A DNA stretch of 64,000 bases, from NCBI GenBank assembly GCA_012932295.1, contig JAAONU010000013.1:40624627-40688626 (forward strand), in the 5' to 3' direction. Positions 47,596 through 59,542 of the stretch are shown piece after piece. This stretch comes from Cyclina sinensis. Lineage: Eukaryota; Mollusca; Bivalvia; Venerida; Veneridae. A model generated the notes under the pieces. The model saw nothing but the letters and a program-made list of their open reading frames with translations. It had not been told where the DNA came from and ran no database searches. Both the position numbers and the translations under genes were made by a program. Each line of letters opens with the position of its first letter. Position 1 is the stretch's first letter.

Positions 47596-47784
47596 TTATT
47601 CAAGATACTCAAAGGACAATGACCAAAGTTCCGAGTACTGGTTAATGACCTTGTTGACTGAATCATTAATATGCAGGATTAGAAATTGTTTGGCTGCATA
47701 CCATTTCTCCACAAATTGTACAATGTAATCAACCACCTGTCTATCCAAGAAAGCCATATCATTATGTGAGATTGGCATGTACAT
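47596..47784 (-). CDS. Possible exon, about 62 codons (copy A)
   Basis: The reading contains DMAFLDRQVVDYIVQFVEKW and NDSVNKVINQ and extends upstream in frame (IVRICSVDAQMYMP). Copy B (about 62550-62735) keeps the frame up to a TAA after VINQH. Decayed homologues of the same segment occur within each unit at about 42640-42860 and 56870-57080, so this is an older repeated piece. It lies upstream, on the same strand, of the RecQ-like blocks, but I cannot show that it belongs to them. Confidence 0.3.
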   Translation of the reverse strand: MYMPISHNDMAFLDRQVVDYIVQFVEKWYAAKQFLILHINDSVNKVINQYSELWSLSFEYLE

Positions 47785-48036
47785 CTGCGCATCGACTGAG
47801 CAAATCCGGACTATTGACTGCCTTCAGCGCATGCGATTATTACCATACAACTTCTCTCTTCATTTGACTCTGTAGCAGTTCTCTGTTTCTCTGTATACTT
47901 GTTCACTCATTACAGGAATTTGAGGTGGCGGGGGGGGGGGGGTTATTGTTGACAAATGTGTACTTTCGCAGATGTTTAGAAAACGGACTTTAAGACTATA
48001 AATTCTTATGTTTATCTTATAAATATGCAGATAATT

Positions 48037-49446
48037 ATACTACTCAAAATTTGATAGGGATCACTATTATTTCTTAAATATCTTTTTAATGATAACCTCA
48101 AGATAACTGATTTTTTCTCATACATGTAGTTTATTCATATGACAAAGCCGACCTGTCCAGCAGATTTTGATTGTTTACCTGTTCATGGCTCGAGATGCAC
48201 GGGAAAAGCGATACCCCTGGAAAAGTGGTGCACCGCGGCATGTACCTTCACGTACACATCCGTTTTATTCAGACTTCGCTTGTGCATGGTAACGTTTATA
48301 TCGAACCTAGCACTGGTCATGGCAACTCTACGGCAACGGCGTATTGACGATGAGGAGATGAATAGGTGGGGGGGGTTAGGGATGCTTGAGGCTGGGCGTT
48401 CCTAACGGCAAGTGGCAGGTGTCCTTGGGGTCTCCCAGAGCACCGTTGCCAGAATGTGGCGACGGTTTCAAACTTACGGGCATGTTACGCATAGGCATGG
48501 CGGAGGGCGTCACAGGTCCACAACTCAGCGTGAGGACCGGTTTATTGTCGTTCAAGCGCGACGTCAGCGCTTTGTTTCCGCTACTTCCCTCCAAAATGAC
48601 TTCCAGAATGCCACTGGTGTAAGACTTTCCACTCAAACTAACAGGAACCGTATTCATACAGCTGGCATGAGGGCTAGAAGGCCAGCAATCCGAATCTCAT
48701 TGACGCGAAACCACATCCAGGCACATCTTCAATGGGCCCGCGATCACGCCAGGTGGATGCTGCATGACAGGACCCCAGTGCTGTTCACTGACGAGTCTAC
48801 ATTTTGTGTGGATTTCACTGATAGGCGAGTGCGGGTATGGAGATCTGCCAATGATCGTTTGACACCCGTATGTGTTGCTACCCATGACCGTCATGGCGAG
48901 GACTCGGTCATGGTGTGGGAGGGCATTAGCATGCAGGGAAAAACGGACCTGCACATTGTTCAAAACGGCACATTGACAGCTGTACGATACGTCAATGAGA
49001 TCTTAGATGTTTACGTTCGACCGCACGCTGGTGCTATAGGCCCTGAGTTTATTTTAATGGACGACAACGCCCGGCCTCATTGGGCAAGGGTCACCGACGA
49101 GTACCTGGAGGCAGCCATAGAGAGAATGGTCTGGCCAGCAAGGTCTCCATACCTCAATCAAATAGAGCACGCCTGGGACATGCTGCAGACTGCAATATCT
49201 GCTCGCCCAGTCCAGCCAACCACGGTCCCTGGGCTACAGCAGGCCCTTCTGAACGAGTGGGCTCGACTCCCACAACAAAGCATCCGGAGACTCATTAGCA
49301 GCATGAGAAGGCGGTGCAGAACAGTAATCCAAGCAAACGGACACCACACGCGATATTAAAGCAAACTTCAGGCCATAGACTTGATTTTTCAATAAGTTCC
49401 ATTTCATCTCCTGTCTGTGTTATCCCAAATTCGTACAAAGTGAGGC
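48037..49446 (+). mobile_element. Tc1-like DNA transposon, private to copy A
   Basis: The left end reads TA then CTACTCAAAATTTGATAGGG; the right end near 49446 is less well conserved. Copy B has the uninterrupted neighbourhood at about 62985-63005 (GATAATTAG...GCAAAGACTACG), which sets the limits approximately and shows the insertion is specific to copy A or lost from B. Confidence 0.85.
48319..49359 (+). pseudogene. Tc1/mariner transposase with one nonsense codon
   Basis: The reading starts at the ATG at 48319 (MATLRQRRIDDEEMNR) and stays in frame to 49359, apart from TAA at 48403-48405 where a glutamine codon (CAA) is expected, a single C-to-T change. A helix-turn-helix follows (GVSQSTVARMWRRF). 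The catalytic residues are all present: LFTDEST, MDDNARPH and NQIEHAWD. I count 33 residues between the second D (of DN) and the E, one fewer than the usual DD34E. The protein would excise and insert the element at TA. A long G run near 48366 also alters residues after MNR. If the stop were bypassed by starting later, the remaining 315 codons would lack part of the DNA-binding domain. Confidence 0.9.
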
Positions 49447-49623
49447 AAAGATTACGATTTTGTGAATGAAAAAATCTACAATACATGGAAGTTTCAAATG
49501 AAATTTCAGCAGGAAAATGTATGAAACTATATTCTTAAATGGTCATTTCCTTCTGCAATACGCATATATCCAAAGTGAGAAACATTGCGCAAGACAAATC
49601 AGTTGGTCTTTCTACTCGTTAAA

Positions 49624-49842
49624 TCATAGGTTGGCAAAATCCAGCGTTTTTGTTCCATTTAAACAAAGAAAACCTGCAATAATGTCTCGCATTTTGCGGT
49701 TATGGTAACCAGTTGGTAGAAACATGAATTCTGATGCAAAACCATAGTAATTTATCTCCGAATAGAGTATTGAATAGCCGTTTTGAATATTGTAGGTATC
49801 AAATGTATAACTAAACAGTGTTTTGATAGCATAACCAAACAT
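49624..49842 (-). CDS. Conserved open reading frame of unknown status
   Basis: The reading includes NGYSILYSEINYYGFASEFM and ends LDFANL. Copy B (63180-63420) keeps most of it, but a 12-bp insertion adds a stop near the start. The plus strand is also open (49517-49708) in both copies with an in-frame 3-nt indel. The differences do not clearly favour either strand, so coding is unproven. Confidence 0.2.
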   Translation of the reverse strand: MFGYAIKTLFSYTFDTYNIQNGYSILYSEINYYGFASEFMFLPTGYHNRKMRDIIAGFLCLNGTKTLDFANL

Positions 49843-50128
49843 TATATTTAACTATAAATATATCAGTAGTATACAGTGCAAAAACCTAGTGATTGGATGT
49901 ACAGAATATGAAACGTAGCCATTCAAAATGGAAAAAAATCTTACTAAAAGTGGAAAAAAAGAAATAAGTTAGTAATTGCCGCAAAGATCCCTGAAGAATA
50001 TTTTCGAAAACTGTGTGACGAGAAACAAATAATAATATTATTTATTTTTTCACATGACATATAACGCATTGGGCATAAGTAAGTTAAAATAACATGTATC
50101 ATGTTATATAATTATCCGTTTTTATGAT

Positions 50129-50238
50129 TTAACGTCTCATCCAAAAGACTATTAGAATTGGTAGTGGAGGAGCGGGTGGCCGAACTCGGGACCCCTGGTT
50201 TACCAGTCCAGCGCGTTACTACCGGACCACATCCACTC
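50129..50238 (-). mobile_element. tRNA-derived SINE at the end of copy A
   Basis: The minus strand has a tRNA-like head at about 50238-50163 (A-box-like GGTCCGGTAGTAACGC, B-box-like GGTCCCGAGTTCGGCC) followed by the core GGATGAGACGTTAAA (50130-50144). It is related to the SINE at 27.8-28.0 kb but shorter. Homology to copy B stops exactly where it begins. Confidence 0.72.
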
Positions 50239-51399
50239 CATAAAGAAATAAAGGAAAAGGTTTTGAGAAATTGGGAATTTAACAAATTGGGTCATCGACA
50301 GACCGACGTCACTTGCTGTCTTACTTTAAACCAGACTTACCTAGATTCTCTCAATCTCAAATCTGCTTTACTATTGTCTTTTTCGATATAACAGTTATCA
50401 AAAGATATCAGTCAAAAGGTGTATTAACGAGCTTTAAGCATACTGTTTAGATTTTTAAAACACTTTCACTAGAGGGACAGTATAGCAAGCATACCGAATA
50501 CTTTGGTCTGGAACTACTTTATTAGTTCAGATCGATTGGGTGTGTCATATGTAAAAAACGAATACACACAACCTTTTCCGGTTTTTATTGCCTACTATGT
50601 TGCCAGACAAAAATGTTAGATACTTTGCAGCCAGACAAAACTATCAAAACCCACAGAAATTAAATCGCTATATAAAAGCAAGATTTACAAAGGTAGACTT
50701 TATGCAAGAATGACAAATGTACTGTTTGCCTTTTGGACATTATGCTTTGTTTGTACCTAATCTTGCATGGATAATGCACTTAGTTCCTCTGAATGTAATC
50801 GTTATGCTCCATCTAGCAACTGTTAGACGAGGTAAAATTAGCATGTGTAGCCATTTACTCCGGAAATATTGTCATCTAATTTGAAAAATGACTACTGTTA
50901 CAGCAAAGTGTGTATCGCCTGGCATCCTTCCCTATCAGCAAAATAATAAAAAACATAAAAGCCCATTTACGAGAACGAAGGACAAATTGCTGCCAAGATT
51001 TTAACTGGTATAGGAAATATGAGAAGACTCTTGTCAAAAATGCCCAGCGCAGAAAATAATTAGATAGTTAAAACTGCATAGCTAGAAACATCTGTTGCCA
51101 ATCGTGCTCTTTGAACAGCCATGTTAGGACATGTGTAGCAGATATTATTATTTGATGGTTTCAAAGTAACCTTAGAACCAATTAGTTGCATGTGAGTGGA
51201 AATTTAAATTGATATATATGTTTATTGATTGAACAATGCAGTAAGAAGTTGATACTTTAAACAAAATATGACTTACTTTTACTGCTGCGTACTATCTTCT
51301 AGTTAAGACTATTTTCATGATCATTGAGCTATTATATATTTCTGTAAATATATACGTTTGTCAAACTTGCTTTGTTTTATCGCAATAAAATGTGATGGC
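50239..51399. other. Spacer between the duplicated units; no gene seen
   Basis: AT-rich sequence with no recognisable element or long ORF. Confidence 0.55.
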
Positions 51400-51850
51400 T
51401 TATAAATTAATATCCAGTGAAATATAAAAGATCCATAAATCACGCCTTATACAGTGGGAGTTATGCAAATTAACCTACCCAAAATGGACCCTTGTATATT
51501 GTGCATAGCTGTCAAAACAAAGCAATTAACGCTTTTTATGATCCAATCAATGTTAAAGTTTAGACAATTGGCAAAATATTATGGCAAGTGATCTTACTAA
51601 TTGATTGAATTACTATTGATCAGTCACACTTTGTAATAGTTGCTTCAAATAAGCATGTCCCAATGATTTTCATTTAAGTAGGTTCCATGCAGTTAAAAAC
51701 TTAATTAAAAGTGAAAGAGTTATTTATGATAAAAATAAAAAATAATTCAACATGTAAATGTTGACAACAAATATTAAAAACAATGTGTTTATTTTATGAT
51801 TTTCGCATAGTTTTTAGGGCTTCTTCTTATATTATTTGTTCTTTGGTCAT
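51400..51850 (+). repeat. 450-bp dispersed repeat X, copy 2
   Basis: Matches 45975-46440. It ends about 70 bp before the left edge of duplication copy B, so repeat X lies close to a duplication breakpoint. Confidence 0.75.
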
Positions 51851-53094
51851 TTTTTTCTGTTTTCAAAAATTTATAGGATGAATTTGCTGAAAAAGATATA
51901 CATTTATGACAAAAAATCATATGCTGGAAATAAATATTGTATATTCACTTGTAACAGTGATTGCTTTCTCTTAATATATACGACTTTCGTAGGATTTCAA
52001 AATTTTCCACAAATGACAGCCGTTTAGATCTAAAATGCTTGAAACCAGATTCAACCAAAATTCTTTTTAAAACGTGTTGTTGTATGTTATATTGTAGAAT
52101 TTCTAAGTGTTCCTTAGAAGTCTATCTCAACCACACGGATATAAACCTTATGAAATCGTGACCGTGTTACATGGCTTAGGACATTATGGACACATTTCTA
52201 GTACGAGATCTCGTATTTTCAGCTAGACAGGTTGAACATTTGCTGACATTCATAAAACTGTTACTCATGCCAACTATCTCCATTTATTTGCATATTTTGA
52301 AATATTTCTTTATGTATATTAATTTTCTTTGAAAGATATTAAGTATAAAACTTTGAATGTTAACCAAATTGAAATTGCCTTGTCACAAATGGTTGTCAAT
52401 AGACTGTACTGGTAGTCAATATTTCATTTTCTCATTTACCTACACGTCTTATTCTAAACTATACATGTACCTCTTAAGTCGATTCTTTACATTTCAAGCA
52501 GTTAGTGGTTAAGTGTATGTGTCTAAAAATATTCGCAACATTACTATATAAAGGTTTAACTTCCGGTAAGAGTTATTGAACTAATGGTAATATAAGAGCA
52601 ATTTGATCATCCTGATGTTAAAAAATTGTACTATATAACGTCCATGTCGGGAAAATTACCAGTCAGCCAAAGGGTAACCTCACAAATGTCAAGTAGGCTT
52701 AATCTAACATTGTCCTGATACTGACGTAACAGCTGTCTCGGGACAGATCCAAATTAAGAAGACAACATGAATAATGACTATGTTCTCATTCCCTTTTTTC
52801 TGGAAAATGCTAGATATAGACTGGTTTTCGTAGTGTAGCAATAAGTACAGAATAAGAAACTTTAAGATAAATTATAGTCAGTAATAATTCAGATTTTGTA
52901 GCCAAATGGCAGTGTTTTTCATCTCTATGTTCATCTCTCTGTATTTACTCAGAATTTACTTTACATTGCATTTTGTGACACTGTACTATACTTATTCAAG
53001 AAATCTATAAATAGAAAAATGATTGACAGTATTAGGTATAGAAAAAAATGATTGAAAATATAAATATCTCATTTTAGTTGTGTAATTAACAAAG

Positions 53095-53740
53095 AAAGAG
53101 AGATAAGTAAAACACGATAAAGTAGATGTACACTACTTGGCCACTGCACTTTTCTCAGTCGCAATCGATCTATGTTTTGAGTTTCAAATCAATTCACTTC
53201 TCAGCTAGGAAGTAAGGCATCAGCCAAAAAGAAAAAAAAACATAGGAGGGGAGATAATTCAAAATGGGACCAGATAGATTTCGGGCACTTTTTTTTTAAA
53301 CATCTATCTTTATTTTTTAGTTGAAAGACAATCTCTTTTATAGTCTTCTAGAAATGCTTCGGCGGAAAAATCGTTATAGAGATTAAAGAAGGGAAGATTA
53401 CTAAAAGACGGGATAAGGAAGAGTTATGTCTATAAGAAATTGCGTTTTCCTTTTCGCAATCTATCTATAGTTAAAGTTTCAAATCTATTTACTTCGTAGT
53501 TCTAAAGTTTTGCATCAGACAAAAAGACTTAAGAGAGAACATAGTTGAAAACGGAACCAAGTAAAGCTATGGCTCTTGTGCATTGCACTTTTACTCATAA
53601 CAGGAAAGTGCGTTCCAAGTTTGAAGTCAGTCAGTCAATTAGCAACAGAGTAATGGTCCGGACAAAGTCATGATGCCGTCCGTCCGTCCGCCACAGGGTT
53701 TGCCATAATACCTTCCATAATAACAATGCCTGGCGATCAG
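53095..53740 (+). repeat. Degenerate tandem array, about 145-bp units (copy B)
   Basis: Counterpart of 39060-39760, with the same unit landmarks and the GGTCCGGACAAAG end. Confidence 0.6.
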
Positions 53741-54702
53741 TGAGTACCACAATTCCTTTAGAAATTTCATTTGCCGTAGTTGTTAGAGTGAACTTAAATT
53801 TCTCTGAACTGAGAGGGAAATCCTATTGTGTACTGTAACCAGAAACTGAGGCAATTTAATGATATCAGTAAGTGCATTCATTAAATGGCGGCACTTTCAG
53901 ACTGATGAATTTCCTAACATCCGAGTACATTAAATAATGTATTTCTATGTTTAAATGAAAAATACACTAATAAAAATATTATCTGTTTCATTGACTTTGA
54001 TTAGAAAAAAAAACACTTTATTTATTCAAGATCTAGTTATCAACAGGAATGACAAAACGTATCAGGATACATGTTTTCAGTCTTCTAAAATATGTTCTCT
54101 CGAGCCTCAGACCCAGTGCTTCTTATTGACTAATTATTGATATACTGCATTAAAGGTTCTTTTTTGTACATCATGGAACTATCTGAATTCAGTATCAAAA
54201 AAGTTTAAAAGCAATTAGTATCCTAATAATCTAGTGATGTGGTTTTATGTTGAAAACATGAGAGACATGATTGTATTCATAAAGCCAGAAACTAAATGAT
54301 GTGAATCAAAGAATAAGATTTAATGGAAAACTCAAAATGTGTGTATATTTGTGGAGGAAAGGTTAGAAATGGCTTCGATTTTTACATTAAGCCATACGCC
54401 AAGTAAGATGCTTCGTAAGGAACTTCCTCATTATTATGTCTAATGTACTGCAATAAATACAGAAAGGAAATCATAGTCTGTGACAAATGAATAAAGAGTA
54501 TTTTGTTTCCTGCGGAATATCTCTTTCGATAGTATTTTGTTATTGTAATTGTCCCTAAATGTATAATGTGTTATGTGTTATAGTGCTACACCATATCGTT
54601 CATCTAGCAGTGACTTTACAAGGCAATGTTTACTTGTTCTGTTTTGGTTCAGATCCTTAAACAACATAAATGTTGATAGTACTTATAAAGATCTGCTTAC
54701 TT

Positions 54703-54933
54703 ATAGGACCCCATTGGAAATAAGTTGCAAAACTTTATGGGTCATCCTGTGTGATATATATGTCTAGAGATCAAATTAATTAATTTATTAATACTCTGTT
54801 ATCTGTAATTAGATAAGAATATGTGATATTTGTTACTGTGATATTGGCTAATGTTAACATTATTTATAATTTCTGTATGTATCATGTATGACATATATAT
54901 TTGCACAAATAAATCAATCAATCAATCAATCAA
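54703..54933 (+). mobile_element. 231-bp LINE 3'-end insertion, private to copy B
   Basis: Begins ATAGGACCCCATTGGAAATA and ends in AAATCAATCAATCAATCAA. It matches the 3' UTR at about 33380-33690 and is flanked by TTACTT on both sides (54697-54702, 54934-54939). Copy A has a single TTACTT at the uninterrupted site (about 40650). It is a textbook 5'-truncated retrotransposition. Confidence 0.92.
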
Positions 54934-55208
54934 TTACTTCATGAAACAATTAAACCTCATTGGCTTTAGCATTACCATCCAGAAAGATACGGGTATTTAG
55001 ATTTCCTATTTAATTTCGATTTGATCTTACCTTGCTTCAATATTAATTCACCTTGTCCTCATTTTGTTTATCATTAGCTTTTTGTGTATAATAAATCTCT
55101 TACAGTTGTCTTTACTAAAGGTGACAAACGGAACAATTATTCTTCAGAAAAAATGTTAAATGTGATGATTTATTTTACATATTCAAAAATACATTCAAGC
55201 TATGAAAC

Positions 55209-55587
55209 CCATACATGTCAACATTACTTTTTTCCGTAAAAATGCTTAATGCAAAGCTCTGAGGAATGAAATGCTAAGCACTGCAACATATACATCATGC
55301 TTAAATGCAGGTGTCACTTGTAAATCAAATCCATACGTGTCAATTACCAATTTTTCTCTGGGCACATCATTTTTTAAACATCTTTATCGACTTCACTATT
55401 TCTGACAATTTTTAATTGAAAGGGCATCTTAAAGTCTGTTATGAATTAAACGTATTCATACGTAAACAAAGACATACTAAATATTAAACTAAAGTTGAGT
55501 TATATAACTTAGCACATTCGCCAAGTTGAAGAAGTCAAACATCACATAGTTCAAACATAGACCTACTCTATATTAAAAAGAACTTAC
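55209..55587. other. 380-bp segment private to copy B
   Basis: Lies between TATGAAA and GACTGATCTAG, which are nearly adjacent in copy A (about 40921-40937). No TIR, tail or ORF is recognised. Confidence 0.6.
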
Positions 55588-58469
55588 AGACTGATCTAGA
55601 TTAGCTGCAGAAAGGTCTCCTAATGAATTTCAATTTTTTTGAAATACACCAAATTTATCTGTCATTTGGTAGTCTAAAATAAATCTCAGACCATATATCA
55701 ACTGTCGGCAGGTCCGCAGGAAGCATTTAAGATTGCAGGGCCACTTTCAGAATGAAATGGGGTGGTGGCACTTATTTATGCAAATTTTAACCTTTTTTTC
55801 GTTTTTGTTCTTTGGAACAAATACAATTGTAATACAGAAAACATCCCCTCGGTTCTTACGGTCTGGTTAGGAACACTATCTAGGAGTCAGTTAACATACT
55901 CACACATTAGCTTAACTGAGCTTGCTACCAGTACTTGGTGCATATATTTCTGCAAGTAAATGTCGACTTCTCTACATGGTATGGCAATGCTAAAGAATGA
56001 AGGCGGAGGAGAAATCCCCTTATCCACACCACATTGTCCGCCAGTGTTTCAAACTCATGACTTCGCAACTGAAGTCGAACTCAACAAGTCTCTTCCTAGT
56101 GTCCATCCGGCTGGACCTACTAGAGCAGCCGGGATGAACCCAGGGTTGATCGTATGAGATAATATTGTCTAATGGATGTCATCTGTGAAGCGGCAGGGAG
56201 ATAATTAAACCCCCTCCATGGGTTTTTTAATATTTTCTTGAATTGTCCACCATGTCGTCTTTGTTGAGATCCATGCAGAAACTAAACCTGATATTCGAAC
56301 GCAGTCTCTCAATCAATTTAAACAGTGTCATAGTCATATACGGTTCAAAATGTATCTTCAACGGCTAGCAATTTAAACCCCTCATTTCGTCATTCAATAA
56401 ATAACCTTCTAAGACTTTTATATGAGAGTTTTAATTATTGTTCATTACTAAGAAATCTTTTTTACAATTGGTACTGACTGAATGTGAAAATAACGTTCAT
56501 CTTCGTAAAACATACTGAATATGCTGAAATATACATCTCAATAATAAAGACCCCAACGACTTATAAAAATATGAAAAATATATATTTGTCCGGTTGGTAA
56601 AACGATTTTTTTGTTTAATAAATTGTTACAACTTTCAGTTTTAGGATGCATGGGTAAGCATACCCCGCTTTCACAGCTTAAATTGTGAAAAAAGATCTTG
56701 ACCAAAAATGCGGCGATTTTTGTGGGGTTTTTTTCTGCATTTTCTAAGCTGTAGATCTACTGCTGAGCATTTAAATCGTTGTAAGTTTTGCATTTATTCA
56801 TTTTTTTTAACTGGAGTTATTTTTGCAACACTAATGTGTCAAAAGGAAAATAACTATATTTCTTGGATACTTGGTTAATGACCTTGTTATTTAAATCATT
56901 ATAATTTACATAAATATATAATGATTGGACACCAATTAGAAATGTAAATGTCTTTCTTCCTAAGGCACGTAATCAACCACCTATCTGGCATGAAAGTCGA
57001 CATTTAGACTGACATGTATAATCTGCACTTTGAATGAGTTATCCGGACTATCGATTGCCTTACACTTCAGTTTCTACACAGTTCTTCCCTACATTTACAA
57101 CGCAGTATTTAAGAATGATTTTTAAAAGAAAAGATTTGTGTTCAAAAATTTGCAAGAAAAACATAAGTATGACAAACCAGGGATTGAGAGCGAGTTTCTG
57201 AAAAGAGCAATATACAGTTGTAATCACCAGACAACTTATAAAATTTCTATCAGTAACCTTCGTGTGTGTCAGTTTGTAATAAAAATGAACATTATATTCT
57301 TGAACAAATTTATCTTTATACAAAAATTGCTTAAGACAAGACATAGTTCATTTTGCACGACCGATGGACTTTATGAATCTTTGTTTTGTCAACCTCCGAC
57401 AATTCTGTTTCAGTCATAGGACCACAAAATAGGACCACCGTTATGATATTAAGAATCGAGTTTACTAGACACTTACTTTGATTTAGTAACATTGTCATTT
57501 ACAGATTAAAACTGGTGTTTTGGCAACTAAAATGCCATTGTTGAATAAATCAGTCCATTTCTTATGTGTCTATAATATTTAAATTTAATGACTGTCAGCA
57601 GTTTTGAATATTGGTTTGTGATATTCTGTATACCATGTATTTAGCTGATGGGCAACCGTGGGTAAAAGGGAAAAGAGCTGGTGACTTGTGTCTATGCATA
57701 CTTTCAATGCAACAATTTCTTGCTTAAAACAAGTTGGCTTCCTTTAAAAAGTAAGCCAAAGAGAGGTCAGCAGCTGTCGACACTGAAAGAATGAATCTAC
57801 TTGTTTCCAAGATCATTTTGAATTTTTTAAACGTTCTGTGACTTAAATAATTATAAAAACTACTAACCTAACTATTATTAATAGTTAATACCTTACTAGG
57901 CAAAATGACCGAAACTGACTATCATTTAGTTTTTCCAAATGTTTTTATAGTGGCGTATCTATCATTTAAATAAATGAAACAAATTAAGATAACCTCATGT
58001 ATTTCATACCTTGTAGAATCTTGGGGATCTTCTTATAAGCCCCTAAGGCTTTACCCCCCCCCCCCCCTCCCTCTTTTACAACAATGCATGTAGTTGTTGA
58101 AGCCAGAACTCCCATGTTAAACTGCTGCTTTTTTAGGCTCATTAAGTTTTGTTTTCCCTTTCAAACTTTAATTACACCTTTCTTAGTCCACATATTTTAC
58201 AAAATAATCAGCGATAGTATCTGTTAAGCTGGACTAAATATTAAAAGGGCGTAAATTTGATCCAAATCGAGAAAATGGACTCAAAAATCCTCTGAAATTC
58301 GTAAAAAATATTTACCATTTTTTTCATGACCATGGCTAAATATTAATTTGTTCAACAGGCTGATGAGTTTCTCAGAAAAACAAATACATTTTAGAATTTT
58401 TAGTTTTTAAAAAGAAACATGCGTTAAAAGAAATGCATCCCTGTAATTGTATTTTTTGTGTTCAGTTAA

Positions 58470-58905
58470 AGCGACTGACTCACAGAATTTTGCTGAATTC
58501 TTTTTTTCTTTAAAATTAAAGAGAATTTAATATACTACGGAAAAAAATAATATTATGCTTCTATACGCCATGAAAACTGTAAAAAAAGTTTTGACTTAAC
58601 CAGGATTTGAACCCACGACCTTTCTGTCAGTAAAATAAGGAGCGACGACTAGACCACTGAGCCACAGCGCGTACTTGTAAGAATGGGTCAAATTAATCTT
58701 ATAACTAAAGTATCTTCCCCGTGACTTACGGGGTAAATTGTTTTACCGATAAAAGTGTGTAAAACTTTATATTTTGATGTTTTCTGTATCAAAAATGAAT
58801 CAGTAACTTAGTTTAAATATGTTCTTCACAATTGCAGCAAAAATTTCAAGATGTAAGAACATTTTTCTTTTTTTTTATCGTCGTCCCATCTGTGAGTCAG
58901 TTGCT
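58470..58905 (-). mobile_element. 436-bp MITE with a tRNA-like core
   Basis: Ends AGCGACTGACTCACAGA (58470-58486) and its inverted partner (58889-58905) match at 16 of 17. TTAA precedes the left end (58466-58469) but is not found after the right end. The interior holds a minus-strand tRNA-like segment. No ORF. Confidence 0.8.
58603..58675 (-). promoter_or_regulatory. Pol III-type A and B boxes in a tRNA-like segment
   Basis: Minus strand: A box TGGCTCAGTGGT (58664-58653) and B box GGGTTCAAATCC (58614-58603), both near consensus. The acceptor arms do not pair, so it is a tRNA-derived core, not a tRNA gene. Confidence 0.75.
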
Positions 58906-59461
58906 CACAAGATTAATACAAAATTATTCTGTACGTTCTGTTCATAATGGGCCGTTTTAACCATGGGCCGTTTTGACCCGATGTTAAATTTTGGTTTCGT
59001 TTAAATAAATTCGTATTTTGATTCGGAGCATGCGCATAACTATCTTTGTAGACTGGTTTTCATGATTTTAGGCTTAATATGAGATCATTAACTAAAATTT
59101 GATACGCAAAAATGGATGCCGCCAGCAATTAAAGCCAACACTGTGGAGAGGTCTGAACTCTCCAATAAAGAAAAAATGAAAACGTGCAAAATGTTGCAGC
59201 ATGTTGTTCAACTTTGGCTCAAAGATACTTCGCGAATATATTCGACTCTCACGTAAGCAAACAGAGTATTGCTGAGTTATCATCTAAAAATATGTTGTTG
59301 TAGACGATTTTTTAAGGATATTCCATAAAACTATGGTCTAGCTATATTGTAGAATATTAATAAATACGCGAATTTCTTAAAGCTTCGGATATTGAAAAAG
59401 TTCATCTGAAGCTACTGTTTTGTGTACGTCTCGCTGTGTTAGGAGATTTTATAGATTTCTA

Positions 59462-59542
59462 CTACAGGAAATATCCAGAAACTTCACATTTGGCTATGTC
59501 TAGTGTCTCTTCTCTAACGTTGTCATTAAGTGTCATGGTATA
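59462..59542 (-). CDS. Short terminal exon conserved between copies (with 43627-43707)
   Basis: Reads YYTMTLNDNVREETLDIAK, then a 9-residue end and a stop. Compared with copy A, the 25 codons from ATG to the stop differ at four positions, all third-codon and synonymous (CTT/CTG, CTA/CTG, GGA/GGT, TAT/TAC). That pattern suggests selection on the protein. It probably ends the RecQ-like gene, but the link is positional only. Confidence 0.45.
   Translation of the reverse strand, partial: YTMTLNDNVREETLDIAKCEVSGYFL

Larger units (their letters stand above)
36899..50128. repeat. Tandem segmental duplication, copy A
   Basis: It is colinear with 51920-63774 in direct orientation, spaced about 15 kb. 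Left edge: ATGCTGGAAATAAATATTG in both. Right edge: TATAATTATC(C/T)GTTTTTATGAT, after which A continues into a SINE. A has private blocks at about 37905-38885, 42071-42501, 44805-44915, 45265-47176 and 48037-49446. By eye the shared parts are roughly nine-tenths identical. Confidence 0.92.
57738..59170. other. 1.4-kb segment private to copy B
   Basis: Absent from copy A at about 43360. It contains the tRNA-cored MITE at 58470-58905 and a C13 run near 58057; otherwise no gene is seen. Confidence 0.6.

Noticed and set aside
47930..47942. G13 run (also C10 near 46471 and C13 near 58057)
   Set aside because: Simple homopolymers; lengths are unreliable in assembly and no function is implied.
48376..49349. 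Several antisense and out-of-frame ORFs of 60-95 codons across the Tc1 element
   Set aside because: All are shadows of the transposase frame on the plus strand.
55960..56157. 65-codon ORF in copy B
   Set aside because: The same frame in copy A carries a stop near 41348, and no family is recognised.
58600..58680. tRNA gene on the minus strand
   Set aside because: A and B boxes are good, but the acceptor and anticodon arms do not pair and it lies within a MITE, so it is a tRNA-derived promoter segment.
58681..58695. GAATGGGTCAAAT resembling the end of the 5.16-kb transposon
   Set aside because: Only about nine bases match, with no partner TIR or duplication; probably chance.
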